A stretch of 64,000 nt of DNA from positions 20,757 to 84,756 of the forward strand of contig JBHJOC010000040.1 of the NCBI GenBank assembly GCA_050330095.1. Reading direction: 5' to 3'. The notes beneath the pieces were generated by a model. That model worked only from the letters and a program-made list of their open reading frames with translations, was not told the origin of the DNA and did no database searches. This document shows, one piece after another, positions 18,099 through 26,550 of this stretch. Made by a program: the position numbers and the translations under genes. The first letter of the stretch is position 1. Each line of letters starts with the position of its first letter. Source of the stretch: JBCBWG01 sp036804185. GTDB lineage: Bacteria; Pseudomonadota; Alphaproteobacteria; Rhizobiales; Hyphomicrobiaceae.

Positions 18099-18860
18099 AT
18101 GGCATCGCTGGGAACAATCGACTACGAGGCTCTGGCCCAGGACGCCATGCGTGGCGTCATCCGTCGCATTTTGCGCGAAACCGCGGAGAATGGTCTGCCG
18201 GGCGAGCATCATTTCTATATCTCGCTCTCGACCCGGGCGCCCGGTGTCGTGATCTCAAAGCGGCTGCGCGAGCGCTACCCCGACGAGATGACGATTGTCT
18301 TGCAGCATCGGTTCTGGGACCTCGTCGTCGGGGACGAACGTTTCGAGGTGAAGCTGACGTTCGACAGCATTCCCGAGCGTCTCGTCGTGCCATTCTCGGC
18401 AATCAAAGTGTTTTTCGACCCGAGCGTTCGGTACGCGTTGCAGTTCGAGACACCAAGCTTCGACACAGGCACAGATGCCGATGCCGGCTTGGGCGCGAGG
18501 GACGCGACGAAGCCCGCAGCGCGGGACGGAGCCTCACGCGGCGGCCTACAAACCCGGCCAACCCATGGTCTCGCGCCCGTGCAGCCACGTCCTGTTACCG
18601 TCTTCGAGCCACGGTCGAAACCGGGCACTGTCGAAACCGCAGGAAGCGTCGGGCTTGTCCCATTTGATGCAGGCGACGTTACGGACGTCAGCGAGGAGGA
18701 GGTCAAGGTCCCATCCCCCGCTGGCCCTGCACAAGACCCTCAAAATCCAACCGCGAAAGACACCGCCAAGCCCACCGATGAACCGGCCGGCGAAAACGAT
18801 GCCGAGGAAGGCAAAGGCGGCGCAGTTGTGGTCAGCCTCGACCAGTTCCGCAAGAAATAG
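18099..18860 (+). CDS. sspB: SspB-family ClpXP adaptor for ssrA-tagged proteins
   Basis: SspB tethers ssrA-tagged substrates to ClpX and so speeds their degradation. The tag-binding core is at about 1-125, with YEALAQDAMRGVIRRILRE, FYISLSTRAPGVVISKRL, MTIVLQHRFWDLVV and FSAIKVFFDPSVRYALQF. A long low-complexity, acidic/proline-rich tether follows. The last residues, VVVSLDQFRKK, form the C-terminal ClpX-binding (XB) motif of alpha-type SspB. The 253-residue length is longer than most because of the tether. It lies directly downstream of ssrA on the same strand, which places tag synthesis and tag recognition side by side. Confidence 0.94.
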   Translation: MASLGTIDYEALAQDAMRGVIRRILRETAENGLPGEHHFYISLSTRAPGVVISKRLRERYPDEMTIVLQHRFWDLVVGDERFEVKLTFDSIPERLVVPFSAIKVFFDPSVRYALQFETPSFDTGTDADAGLGARDATKPAARDGASRGGLQTRPTHGLAPVQPRPVTVFEPRSKPGTVETAGSVGLVPFDAGDVTDVSEEEVKVPSPAGPAQDPQNPTAKDTAKPTDEPAGENDAEEGKGGAVVVSLDQFRKK

Positions 18861-18938
18861 CGGCTCGCCACTGGACAGCTCGCCAAACACACCCGAGGCT
18901 TGGGCGCATCCAACACAAAAAACACATTGGGTGCGCGC

Positions 18939-19751
18939 ATGATGCAAGTCGAAGCAAAGGCAACCCGCTCACTCAGCCTCTTCATGGGCGAAACGGCCCT
19001 AGTGACTGGGGCTGGCTCAAACATTGGGCGCGCGATTGCGCTGCGGCTTGCAACAGAGGGCGCCCACGTCCTGTTGACCGACATTTCGGAGCAGAACCTT
19101 GCTGCGACGGCATCGGCCATTCGCTCAGCAGGTGGCGCGAGCACCACGATCGTCGCGGACCTTTCGACGGTGGACGGGTGGCGCGAACTTGATACCGAGG
19201 CAGCGCGGCATCCGGTTGCGATGTTCGTGCACTCGGCTTGCCCGCGCCGGCACGAAATCGACACTGTGCTGGCAGTCGAGGAGGCGACCTTCGACGCAAT
19301 GCTCACAACGAATGTGCGCTCTGGTTTCCTGGTCGCCCGCGCGCTGGCGCGCCGCATGATCGAGGCCCGGATTCCGGGCCGGATGTTGTTTATTACGTCG
19401 CTGCACGCCCAAACGCCGCGCAACCTGCCCCACTACTCGGCATCGAAGGCTGGCATGACGATGCTCGTCGCGGAACTTTCACGCGCCCTTGGCCCGCACG
19501 CGATCCGGGTCAACGCGCTTGCTCCCGGTGCGGTTCCCGGCGGAGGCGCTGCAAACATGGACGATAGTTTTGGCGTGACGGAAAAAATAGCACTTCAACG
19601 GTTTGCAACCGCAGACGACATGGCCGGGCCAGCCATTGCCCTTCTATCGAATGATTTGATGGGTTACGTGACAGGGGCGACGCTCGCCGTTGATGGCGGC
19701 CTGCAGCATTTCAACTGGATCCCGATGCCCCAGACCGCTGCCCGGAGCTGA
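18939..19751 (+). CDS. SDR-family oxidoreductase
   Basis: This is a classical short-chain dehydrogenase of about 270 residues. ALVTGAGSNIGRAIALRL holds the cofactor-binding TGxxxxIG. Catalytic residues are Asn in TTNVRSG, Ser in FITSLHAQ, and Tyr and Lys in HYSASKAGM. The usual NNAG motif is replaced by HSAC. The C-terminus has LAPGAVPGGG and YVTGATLAVDGG. The fingerprint is like FabG-type reductases, but the substrate is unknown. Tandem ATGs at 18939/18942 and one at 18984 are possible starts. It follows sspB by about 80 bases and may share its transcript. Confidence 0.85.
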   Translation: MMQVEAKATRSLSLFMGETALVTGAGSNIGRAIALRLATEGAHVLLTDISEQNLAATASAIRSAGGASTTIVADLSTVDGWRELDTEAARHPVAMFVHSACPRRHEIDTVLAVEEATFDAMLTTNVRSGFLVARALARRMIEARIPGRMLFITSLHAQTPRNLPHYSASKAGMTMLVAELSRALGPHAIRVNALAPGAVPGGGAANMDDSFGVTEKIALQRFATADDMAGPAIALLSNDLMGYVTGATLAVDGGLQHFNWIPMPQTAARS

Positions 19752-19800
19752 GGCGATTGCGTTGGGCTGCGATCGCCCCGACGGCGGGCCACCAGGACCG

Positions 19801-20012
19801 CTTGATTTCCGAAGTTCGTTTCGGCGCCGGACAAAACGGACGAACGAACTACGGAACGCAGAGGGTACGAGCAACCCATTGGACCTCGTACCGCTTTTCG
19901 ATCAGAGGTCGCTGGCAGGCGCGTGTTGCGGATGGTGCAGGACTTCTGATCGGCGGCACTCGTGTTCCCTGTGTCTCCGACACGTGGTCAATCGGGTGCT
20001 GCAAAGGAAACC
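19801..20012 (-). repeat. Mosaic intergenic repeat, modules 1, 2 and TTCCCTG block
   Basis: Bases 19806-19870 match the hairpin module of the 24.1-kb copy. Bases 19865-19955 align in inverse orientation with 24055-24145, sharing GGGTACGAGCA, GTACCGCTTTTCGATCA and TTGCGGATGGTGCAGG. Bases 19965-20012 (TTCCCTGTGTCTCC and onwards to GGGTGCTGCAA) match 44265-44312. The element lies between convergent genes. Confidence 0.7.
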
Positions 20013-20032
20013 AAACGTTAGTGACGCAACGC

Positions 20033-20095
20033 TAGAGCACGATCCGACCACACGTGAACGCATGCGCGGTGACGTTGTGAGATGAGACTGCTCTA
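20033..20095 (+). repeat. AGAGCA...TGCTCT intergenic palindromic repeat (copy 2)
   Basis: This 63-base element has TAGAGCA at 20033-20039 and TGCTCTA at 20089-20095 as perfectly complementary ends. The interior shares GATCCGAC, CACGTG and CGCATGCGCGGT with the reverse complement of 9506-9567. It lies nine bases before the pyrG stop. Confidence 0.72.
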
Positions 20096-20103
20096 ACGGG
20101 ACA

Positions 20104-21732
20104 TCAAACGAGCCGGCTTTGATCCACGGCTGCCGCGATGAAACTCTTGAACAGCGGATGCGGATCGAACGGGCGTGATTTCAGTTCTGGATGGAACTGG
20201 ACACCGATGAACCAGGGATGATCGGGATATTCGACCGTCTCTGGCAAGACCCCATCCGGCGACATCCCGGCAAACCGCAGGCCCGCAGCTTCGAGCTGTT
20301 GTCGATAGGCCGTGTTGACCTCGTAGCGATGCCGATGCCTGTCGCTGATCCGGGTCGCACCGTAGATGCCAGCGATCCGGCTATCTGGTGAGAGAACCGC
20401 TTCGTAAGCTCCCAGGCGCATTGTTCCGCCGAGATCGCCGCCCGTGTGCCGGCGCTCCGTTTCATTGCCGCGCAGCCACTCCTTCAAGAGACCGACGACA
20501 GGCTCATCGGTTGGCCCGAATTCGGTTGAACTCGCCCGCTCGAGACCTGCAAGGTTTCTTGCGGCTTCAATGCAGGCCATCTGCATCCCAAAGCAGATGC
20601 CGAAATAGGGCACGCGGCGTTCACGTGCAAATTTCGCGGCGAGCACCTTGCCTTCGGAACCACGCTCCCCGAACCCTCCAGGCACCAGGATCCCATCCAC
20701 ATGCTCAAGGTAGGGCGTTGGATCCTCGTGTTCGAACACCTCGGCCTCGATCCACGCGATCTCGACACGGACCCGATTGGCGATACCGCCATGAACGAGC
20801 GCCTCGATCAGAGACTTGTAAGCGTCCTTGAGACCCGTGTACTTACCGACGATCGCAATCGTCACAGATCCTTCGGGGTTAGCGATCGTTTGCGCAATGG
20901 TCTGCCAACGCTCGAGATCAGGCGCCTGAGCGTCGACCAAGTCGAAGGCTGCAAGCACCTCCCGATCGAGCCCCTCGCGGTGATAAGCGATCGGAACCTC
21001 GTAGATCGAGGCAACGTCGAGTGCCTGTATGACCGCCGTTTCACGCACATTGCAGAACAGGGCGATCTTGCGTCGCTCTGACATCGGAATTTCGCGATCA
21101 CACCGACAAAGCAGAATATGCGGCTGGATACCGATCGAGCGCAGCTCCTTGACCGAGTGCTGGGTCGGCTTCGTCTTCAGTTCTCCGGCCGATGGGATGA
21201 ACGGCACAAGCGTCAAGTGAATGTAGACACACGTGCTCCGCGGCAACTCGTTGCCCAATTGACGGATCGCTTCGAAAAACGGCAACGCCTCGATGTCTCC
21301 GACCGTGCCGCCAATCTCAACCAGCACGAAGTCGACGTCCTCGTTGCCAGCGAGCACGAACTCTTTGATCGCGTCGGTGACGTGCGGAATAACCTGCACC
21401 GTGCCGCCAAGGTAGTCGCCGCGCCGCTCCCGCGTGATGATCGTCTGATAAATCCGGCCCGTGGTGACGTTATCGTTGCGGCTGGCTGGAACGCCCGTGA
21501 AACGCTCATAGTGGCCGAGATCGAGGTCGGTTTCAGCACCGTCGTCGGTGACGAAAACCTCGCCGTGCTGGTAGGGGCTCATCGTCCCCGGATCGACGTT
21601 GAGATACGGGTCAAGCTTGCGCAACCTGACACGATACCCGCGCGCCTGGAGCAGCGCGGCGAGCGCGGCAGAAGCCAGTCCTTTTCCGAGCGAGGAGACC
21701 ACGCCACCGGTTATGAAGATGTACCGCTGCAT
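20104..21732 (-). CDS. pyrG: CTP synthase
   Basis: CTP synthase aminates UTP to CTP with glutamine as nitrogen donor and ATP. The 542-residue product has the N-terminal synthase domain, with FITGGVVSSLGKGLASAALA at 6-25 (P-loop-like) and the DPYLNVDPGTMSPYQHGEVF region. The C-terminal class I glutamine amidotransferase domain has nucleophile Cys in FGICFGMQ and the His-Glu pair in FHPELKSRP. It is the last gene of the tpiA-secG-pyrG cluster, 86 bases after secG. Confidence 0.98.
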   Translation of the reverse strand: MQRYIFITGGVVSSLGKGLASAALAALLQARGYRVRLRKLDPYLNVDPGTMSPYQHGEVFVTDDGAETDLDLGHYERFTGVPASRNDNVTTGRIYQTIITRERRGDYLGGTVQVIPHVTDAIKEFVLAGNEDVDFVLVEIGGTVGDIEALPFFEAIRQLGNELPRSTCVYIHLTLVPFIPSAGELKTKPTQHSVKELRSIGIQPHILLCRCDREIPMSERRKIALFCNVRETAVIQALDVASIYEVPIAYHREGLDREVLAAFDLVDAQAPDLERWQTIAQTIANPEGSVTIAIVGKYTGLKDAYKSLIEALVHGGIANRVRVEIAWIEAEVFEHEDPTPYLEHVDGILVPGGFGERGSEGKVLAAKFARERRVPYFGICFGMQMACIEAARNLAGLERASSTEFGPTDEPVVGLLKEWLRGNETERRHTGGDLGGTMRLGAYEAVLSPDSRIAGIYGATRISDRHRHRYEVNTAYRQQLEAAGLRFAGMSPDGVLPETVEYPDHPWFIGVQFHPELKSRPFDPHPLFKSFIAAAVDQSRLV

Positions 21733-21818
21733 GGGGCTAAAGCTTAGCGCTGCACGCGCGCGATTCGAAGTTGAAACTCAGCATAACCCCCACCGATCGC
21801 ACAACGGTCTGTCAAACA

Positions 21819-22202
21819 CTACTGACCGGATGGCACCGATGGCAGTGGCGCCAAGCCGCGTCCGCTCTGCAAATCATCAAGCAGCCCACCTCCGCTTCCG
21901 GGTGTTGTGGGAACGTTCGGCTGCTCCTGCTGAGACGCCGGAACCCGATCGAACACAGAGCCTCCATCGCTGGTCCGGCCCGCCAGGATCGCGAGAAGCA
22001 TACTTGTGCAGAAGAACGCAACCGCCAGGATCGCAGTCGTGCGCGTGAGCAGGTTCGCAGTCCCGCGGCCTGTCAGAAACCCGCCACCGCCCCCGCCGCC
22101 TCCGCCGATGCCGAGAGCACCGCCCTCCGACTTCTGCATCAGAACGACACCGACCAAAGCGACGGCAATCAACAAGTGAATGATGAGGACGACAGTCGCC
22201 AT
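21819..22202 (-). CDS. secG: Protein-export membrane protein SecG
   Basis: SecG is a small subunit of the SecYEG translocon. The 127-residue product has two membrane helices, about 3-20 (VVLIIHLLIAVALVGVVLM) and 52-71, separated by the conserved glycine-rich cytoplasmic loop QKSEGGALGIGGGGGGGGGFLTGRG (quoted in two parts of the same loop, residues 24-47). The C-terminal tail is Gln/Pro/Gly-rich and variable, as usual in alphaproteobacteria. The order tpiA, secG, pyrG is conserved in related genomes. Confidence 0.93.
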   Translation of the reverse strand: MATVVLIIHLLIAVALVGVVLMQKSEGGALGIGGGGGGGGGFLTGRGTANLLTRTTAILAVAFFCTSMLLAILAGRTSDGGSVFDRVPASQQEQPNVPTTPGSGGGLLDDLQSGRGLAPLPSVPSGQ

Positions 22203-22384
22203 CGGACGTCTCCGGCAGAAACTCTGTTGAGGTCAAGGGACTTACGCGGCGAGGCCGCACGCCCGCGCGCCATCTTCGGGCAGCGGACCAAGCGGCGCAT
22301 CCCGATCGCTGCCGGTTCCTTACGCCAAGCATCGACGGAAAGCCACCCCCTGGCGTCGACGACTGCGCCGCAAGCAGTACGACC

Positions 22385-23194
22385 CTATCGATCGCGCCCG
22401 AAGACGTCCCGATGCCAAGCCTGGTCGGACGCTGTCATTCCGAGCGGGAGCTCGGCAGCCGCGTCATCGCCAGGCAGAGCCGATGCCACCTGTCCCGTCG
22501 CGCTCGTTGTGACGGCGCGACCCCGATTAGACTGCGCAGCCGTATCAGCCGCTCGCAACGTCGGCGCCGCAATGACTGGATCGGCACTTGCACCATCGCC
22601 CGTCGTTGGCCGCCGGCTCGGCCGCGGCACGGAAGAGGGTGAGCCGATCGGCGCATCACCCACTGGGCTATTCGAGCGTGCGTCGCTTGGCCCATCCGCC
22701 GCAGGTCGTCTCGCCGGCAGTGGAACCGTCACGGTCGACCGCGCCGCCTCGGAGAGACCACCATCTCCTGTGCGGGCGGCGTCACGCGACGCTGAAACGG
22801 CCGCCTTCGCAACCCGGACGGCGGTTGGCACCGGAACAGGTGGCGGCGGCACGAGCCGCGTACCGGACCGAATGGCGACCATGACGGCATTGTCGAAGCC
22901 GATCGGGCATTCAAAGCGGAGGCGTTCCTCGACGCTGATATAACGGCGTACAGCCTCGATCTCAGCAGCAGAGAGGTTGTCACGCGCCCAGACCGGACCG
23001 CGGGCGATATGCTCGGGCACACGGTTTGCCTGCAACTGAGCCCGCTCGGCGTTGAGTCTCAGGCACGTGTCCTGGTCGAGGGTCTGCGCACTCACCGATC
23101 GGCTCCAAACGATCGCAGCACCGACGATGCAGACTCCGAGCACCAGCCGATGAACGAACCTGCCTGTCTCGCTGGCTGCAGTGGCTGCGGTCAT
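22385..23194 (-). CDS. Exported/membrane-anchored protein of unknown function
   Basis: The 269-residue product has an N-terminal signal or anchor helix at about 15-36 (LVLGVCIVGAAIVWSRSVSA). A short helical domain at about 37-110 contains two cysteines (DTCLRLN and FECPIGF) and RNLSAAEIE-like sequence, then a proline/alanine/serine-rich tail of about 150 residues. I do not recognise the family. Its ATG overlaps the tpiA stop (ATGA), so it is translationally coupled to tpiA. A cell-envelope role is inferred from the signal and low-complexity tail. Confidence 0.7.
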   Translation of the reverse strand: MTAATAASETGRFVHRLVLGVCIVGAAIVWSRSVSAQTLDQDTCLRLNAERAQLQANRVPEHIARGPVWARDNLSAAEIEAVRRYISVEERLRFECPIGFDNAVMVAIRSGTRLVPPPPVPVPTAVRVAKAAVSASRDAARTGDGGLSEAARSTVTVPLPARRPAADGPSDARSNSPVGDAPIGSPSSVPRPSRRPTTGDGASADPVIAAPTLRAADTAAQSNRGRAVTTSATGQVASALPGDDAAAELPLGMTASDQAWHRDVFGRDR

Positions 23195-23976
23195 GCAAGA
23201 TGCCCTCGACGGTTCCGGGCGATTTCGGCGCCAGCTCGAATGATCGATGCGAAATCGGCAGCCTTGAGGCTTGCGCCGCCAACCAGCGCGCCATCGACAT
23301 CTGGAATGGTGAGCAGTTGGGCTGCATTGTCGGGCTTGGCCGACCCGCCATAGAGTATCCGCACGGCGGTCCCCGCATCGCCGAAAAGCTCGATGAGTGA
23401 CCGACGCAGCTGCACGTGAACGGCGGCGATGTCTTCAGGTGTCGGCGTCAGGCCCGTCCCGATTGCCCACACAGGCTCGTAGGCGACCGCGATGTTGGTC
23501 ACGTTCTCGGCATCACAACCTGCAAGGCTTGCCTTGAGTTGCCCAAGCACGACGTCAAGCGTGCGGCCCTCTGAGCGTTCTGAGGCTGTTTCGCCGACGC
23601 ACACGATTGCAAGCAAGCCGGCCGCAACTGCCGCCGCAGCCTTGGCGCTCACCATCAAATCGGTCTCCCGATGATCGCGCCGGCGTTCCGAATGCCCGAC
23701 GATCACGGCGCGCGCGCCAGCGTCGTGGAGCATCGTCGCAGAGATATCACCCGTGTGCGCGCCGAAGACGCCCGAGTGGCAGTCCTGGCCGCCAATCACC
23801 AGCGTGGATGTGAACGTCAGACGGGCCGCATCTGCGATCAACGTTGCTGGCAGACAGAGGAGAACGTCCACCGCTCCAGCCTCAAAATCGGCGACCGAGG
23901 CGATAGTTGCCACCGTATCAAGGTCGCCCGCAAGCCCGTGCATCTTCCAGTTGCCAGCGATCAGAGGTTTGACCAT
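23191..23976 (-). CDS. tpiA: Triose-phosphate isomerase
   Basis: TIM interconverts dihydroxyacetone phosphate and glyceraldehyde 3-phosphate. From the ATG at 23976 the product has 261 residues. Catalytic Lys11 (GNWKMHG), His95 (VGHSERR) and Glu167 (AYEPVWAIGTG) are intact, as is the phosphate-binding LYGGSAKPDN. The frame continues upstream to 24840 with no conserved content. It is the first gene of a leftward operon with the exported protein, secG and pyrG. Confidence 0.97.
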   Translation of the reverse strand: MVKPLIAGNWKMHGLAGDLDTVATIASVADFEAGAVDVLLCLPATLIADAARLTFTSTLVIGGQDCHSGVFGAHTGDISATMLHDAGARAVIVGHSERRRDHRETDLMVSAKAAAAVAAGLLAIVCVGETASERSEGRTLDVVLGQLKASLAGCDAENVTNIAVAYEPVWAIGTGLTPTPEDIAAVHVQLRRSLIELFGDAGTAVRILYGGSAKPDNAAQLLTIPDVDGALVGGASLKAADFASIIRAGAEIARNRRGHLA

Positions 23977-24534
23977 TGCAGCCTCATGAATGCAGGAGCG
24001 GTTTCGGGATGGCGGCGGGGCAGCAGGTGATGAGTGCGGGTTGCATCGAGGCGCGTACCTCCGAACAGAAGTCCCTGCACCATCCGCAAGAGGCGCCCGC
24101 CAGGGACTTATGATCGAAAAGCGGTACAAGATCCAATATGCTGCTCGTACCCGCTTTCCGTAATTCGTTTCGGCGTCTGACGAGCGTGACAGACGAACGA
24201 CGGAAAGCGGGTACGAGCAGCGCGACGGGGTGTTTCGCTGCGTTGGCGAACCCGAGCGCACGGTCAGCGTCATACTGGAGTTTGTGACGATTCCCATATG
24301 CCGAAAGCGGAATTGCCACGCAATGTGTGACGGCATGGCGACAGTGGCGTCTGCCCGCCTCTGGCTCTCGGGCGGTGTTCTTGTTCCGACATTTGCTTCA
24401 TTCAGCAGAGCGGCTAAGAGCAACGGACAGAGCGCAAATCCGAACGGCGGGTGACGCGAGAAGCCCCCGCCAAGACCCCACGAGCGACGCTGCGGAACTC
24501 TTATGCCGCAGAAACACAGAAGAGCACCGCCACC
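23977..24534. other. Divergent tpiA/ppiD spacer with a long hairpin repeat
   Basis: This 558-base spacer separates divergent tpiA and ppiD. Its left-central part is the mosaic repeat listed at 24055-24220. The remaining 300 bases should contain the ppiD promoter, which I could not place with confidence. Confidence 0.5.
24055..24220 (+). repeat. Mosaic intergenic repeat with a 21-bp perfect stem
   Basis: CTGCTCGTACCCGCTTTCCG plus T at 24141-24161 is perfectly complementary to 24200-24220, giving a 21-bp stem. Inside it is the TTCGTTTCGGCG...GACAGACGAAC core shared with 9571-9637 and 44100-44165. The flanking 24055-24140 block is the inverse of 19865-19955 and is also similar to 44015-44095. 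Confidence 0.75.
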
Positions 24535-26430
24535 ATGTTGGAAGCCATTCGCAAAGGCGCATCGAGCTGGATCGTCAAGGTCCTGGTCATCGCCCCCCTG
24601 ATTGTTGCATTCGCGATCTGGGGGATTGAGGATATGCTGCGCACGACGAGTGCGACGACGATCGCCAAGGTCGGCGACCGCGAGATCGGTGTCGAAGAAT
24701 TCCAGTCGACCTACAACAACCAGATCGAGCTCTACTCTCGCCAACTCGGGCGTCGTCTGACACCGCAGCAGGCGCAGGCATTCGGCATCCCACAGCAATT
24801 GCTCTCGAACCTCATTGCGGCCGCAGCAGTGGACCAACACGCTGATGCGATGTCGCTCGCACTATCCGATGAGGCGATCGCACGTGATATCCAGCAGGAC
24901 CCCGCATTTCGTGATGCAAGCGGGGCCTTCAGTCGCGCACTGCTGAGCCGCGAACTTGCCAACCTCGGCATGTCCGAACGTCGCTTCATCGACGAGCGTC
25001 GCCGCGATGCGCTTAGGAATCAGCTCGCCATAAGCCTGATCGGTGGCACCAATGTCCCCCCGCAACTCATCGACCTCAAACACCGCTACGATTCGGAGGG
25101 GCGGGTTGTGAGATACCTCGTTCTTCAGCGTGATCCGACGGACTCGATCGTTGAGCCGGATGAGAGTGTTCTCAAGTCCTTTTTCGAGGCGCGACGGTCC
25201 GATTTCCGAACGCCCGAGACCCGCCACATCACGGTACTCGAACTGACGACCGAGGCCGTCAGATCAGCGATGACGATCGATGAAGCGGACCTTCGACGGA
25301 GCTACGATGCCAACATCGCCCGGTTCACGACGGCCGAACGGCGACGCATCGAACAGATCCGCTTTCCCGATCGGGCCGCTGCGGAAGCGGCGCGTCAGGC
25401 TCTGCTGACCGGCAAGTCCTTTGCGGAAGTAGCCGAGGCTGCAGGCGTCGCGGAGGGGGATCGCCAACTCGGATTGCTCACGCGCGCTGCAATGATTGAC
25501 ACCAAGGTCGCTGACGCAGCCTTCGCACTCGAGGCCGAGGCCATCTCGGACGTCGTCGAAGGCAATTTCGCAATCGTCATCCTGCGCGTCACCGAGATCC
25601 AGGCCGGAGCTGTGCGCAGTTTCGATGATGTAAGGACTGACTTGCGAGATGAGATCGCATCACAGCGCGCCGGGGCTGAAATCGAGCGGCTCCATGACCT
25701 GATCGACGAGGCAAAGCTTGCGGGGCGTAGCGCTCAGGACATCGCCGAGGAGCTTAAGATCAGCTTCAAGGACCTCACTTCCGTCACGCGCGACGGGGCC
25801 GCACCTGACGGCACGCTGCTCTTAACCGGCGCCGATGCGCGGGCGACCCTTGCGGCGGCGTTCCAAACAGGGGTCGGCGTCGAGGCCGAACCAATCAGGC
25901 TTGCCGCCGGCGGTTATGCCTGGGTCAACGTCGTCGCGATAAACGAGGCCAAGGACCGCGACTTCGAGGAGGTACGCGCCGATGTTCTCGCGCGATGGCG
26001 TGCGGACGAGGCCGATAAGGCTCTGCGCAGCCGCGCTCAGGCGCTCGTCGACCAGATCGCTGGCGGAGCAACTCTTGAGTCACTTGCCGGCGAAGCCGGC
26101 CTCGACGTGCTCGAAACCGAGAGTTTTGTGCGTGGGGCCAACGTGCCCAATCTGCCGTCCAGCGTTGTGGCGCAAGCCTTCACGCTCGGTGTGGGTGGCG
26201 CATCGGCCGCTCCGGCCGACGACCAGCAAAGGCGCATTGTCTTTGAGGTCGCGAGCGTCACGCCCCCGCCGGCCCTTGAGGCGGATGAACGAGAGAAGAT
26301 CGAGGATGAGCTGCGTCAGCAGTTGAGTGGCGATGTCGTGGCACAATACCTGTCGGCGCTGCGACAGGATTTTCCGGTGACGATCAACGAGGCGGCCCTG
26401 AACCGGGCGCTCGGCCTCGACACTCCCTGA
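24535..26430 (+). CDS. ppiD: Periplasmic folding chaperone / peptidyl-prolyl isomerase (PpiD-like)
   Basis: PpiD is an inner-membrane-anchored chaperone that assists proteins leaving the Sec translocon. The 631-residue product has one N-terminal membrane helix (about 12-31), a SurA_N-like helical domain at 35-190 and a PPIC rotamase domain at about 225-345, followed by a second SurA-like helical part. The ATG at 24535 begins MLEAIRKGASSWIVKVL, the usual PpiD start. It precedes trpE by 120 bases on the same strand, a neighbourhood often seen in alphaproteobacteria. Confidence 0.92.
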   Translation: MLEAIRKGASSWIVKVLVIAPLIVAFAIWGIEDMLRTTSATTIAKVGDREIGVEEFQSTYNNQIELYSRQLGRRLTPQQAQAFGIPQQLLSNLIAAAAVDQHADAMSLALSDEAIARDIQQDPAFRDASGAFSRALLSRELANLGMSERRFIDERRRDALRNQLAISLIGGTNVPPQLIDLKHRYDSEGRVVRYLVLQRDPTDSIVEPDESVLKSFFEARRSDFRTPETRHITVLELTTEAVRSAMTIDEADLRRSYDANIARFTTAERRRIEQIRFPDRAAAEAARQALLTGKSFAEVAEAAGVAEGDRQLGLLTRAAMIDTKVADAAFALEAEAISDVVEGNFAIVILRVTEIQAGAVRSFDDVRTDLRDEIASQRAGAEIERLHDLIDEAKLAGRSAQDIAEELKISFKDLTSVTRDGAAPDGTLLLTGADARATLAAAFQTGVGVEAEPIRLAAGGYAWVNVVAINEAKDRDFEEVRADVLARWRADEADKALRSRAQALVDQIAGGATLESLAGEAGLDVLETESFVRGANVPNLPSSVVAQAFTLGVGGASAAPADDQQRRIVFEVASVTPPPALEADEREKIEDELRQQLSGDVVAQYLSALRQDFPVTINEAALNRALGLDTP

Positions 26431-26550
26431 TGGCTCACCGCCCACTGGCACGCGTGCAAGGCTCGCACGACCCTGTATGCCTGCTCCAAGCTTAAGCAGC
26501 CCGCTTGCGCGCCGTGCCACCTGCTGCGCTCTGCAAAGGTTGATCCGACG

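Noticed and set aside
21771..22943. 390-codon plus-strand open frame across secG and the exported protein
   Set aside because: It spans two real minus-strand genes and their spacer, with no motif.
26431..26550. Possible trp attenuator before trpE
   Set aside because: No leader peptide with tandem tryptophan codons and no clear alternative terminator stem.
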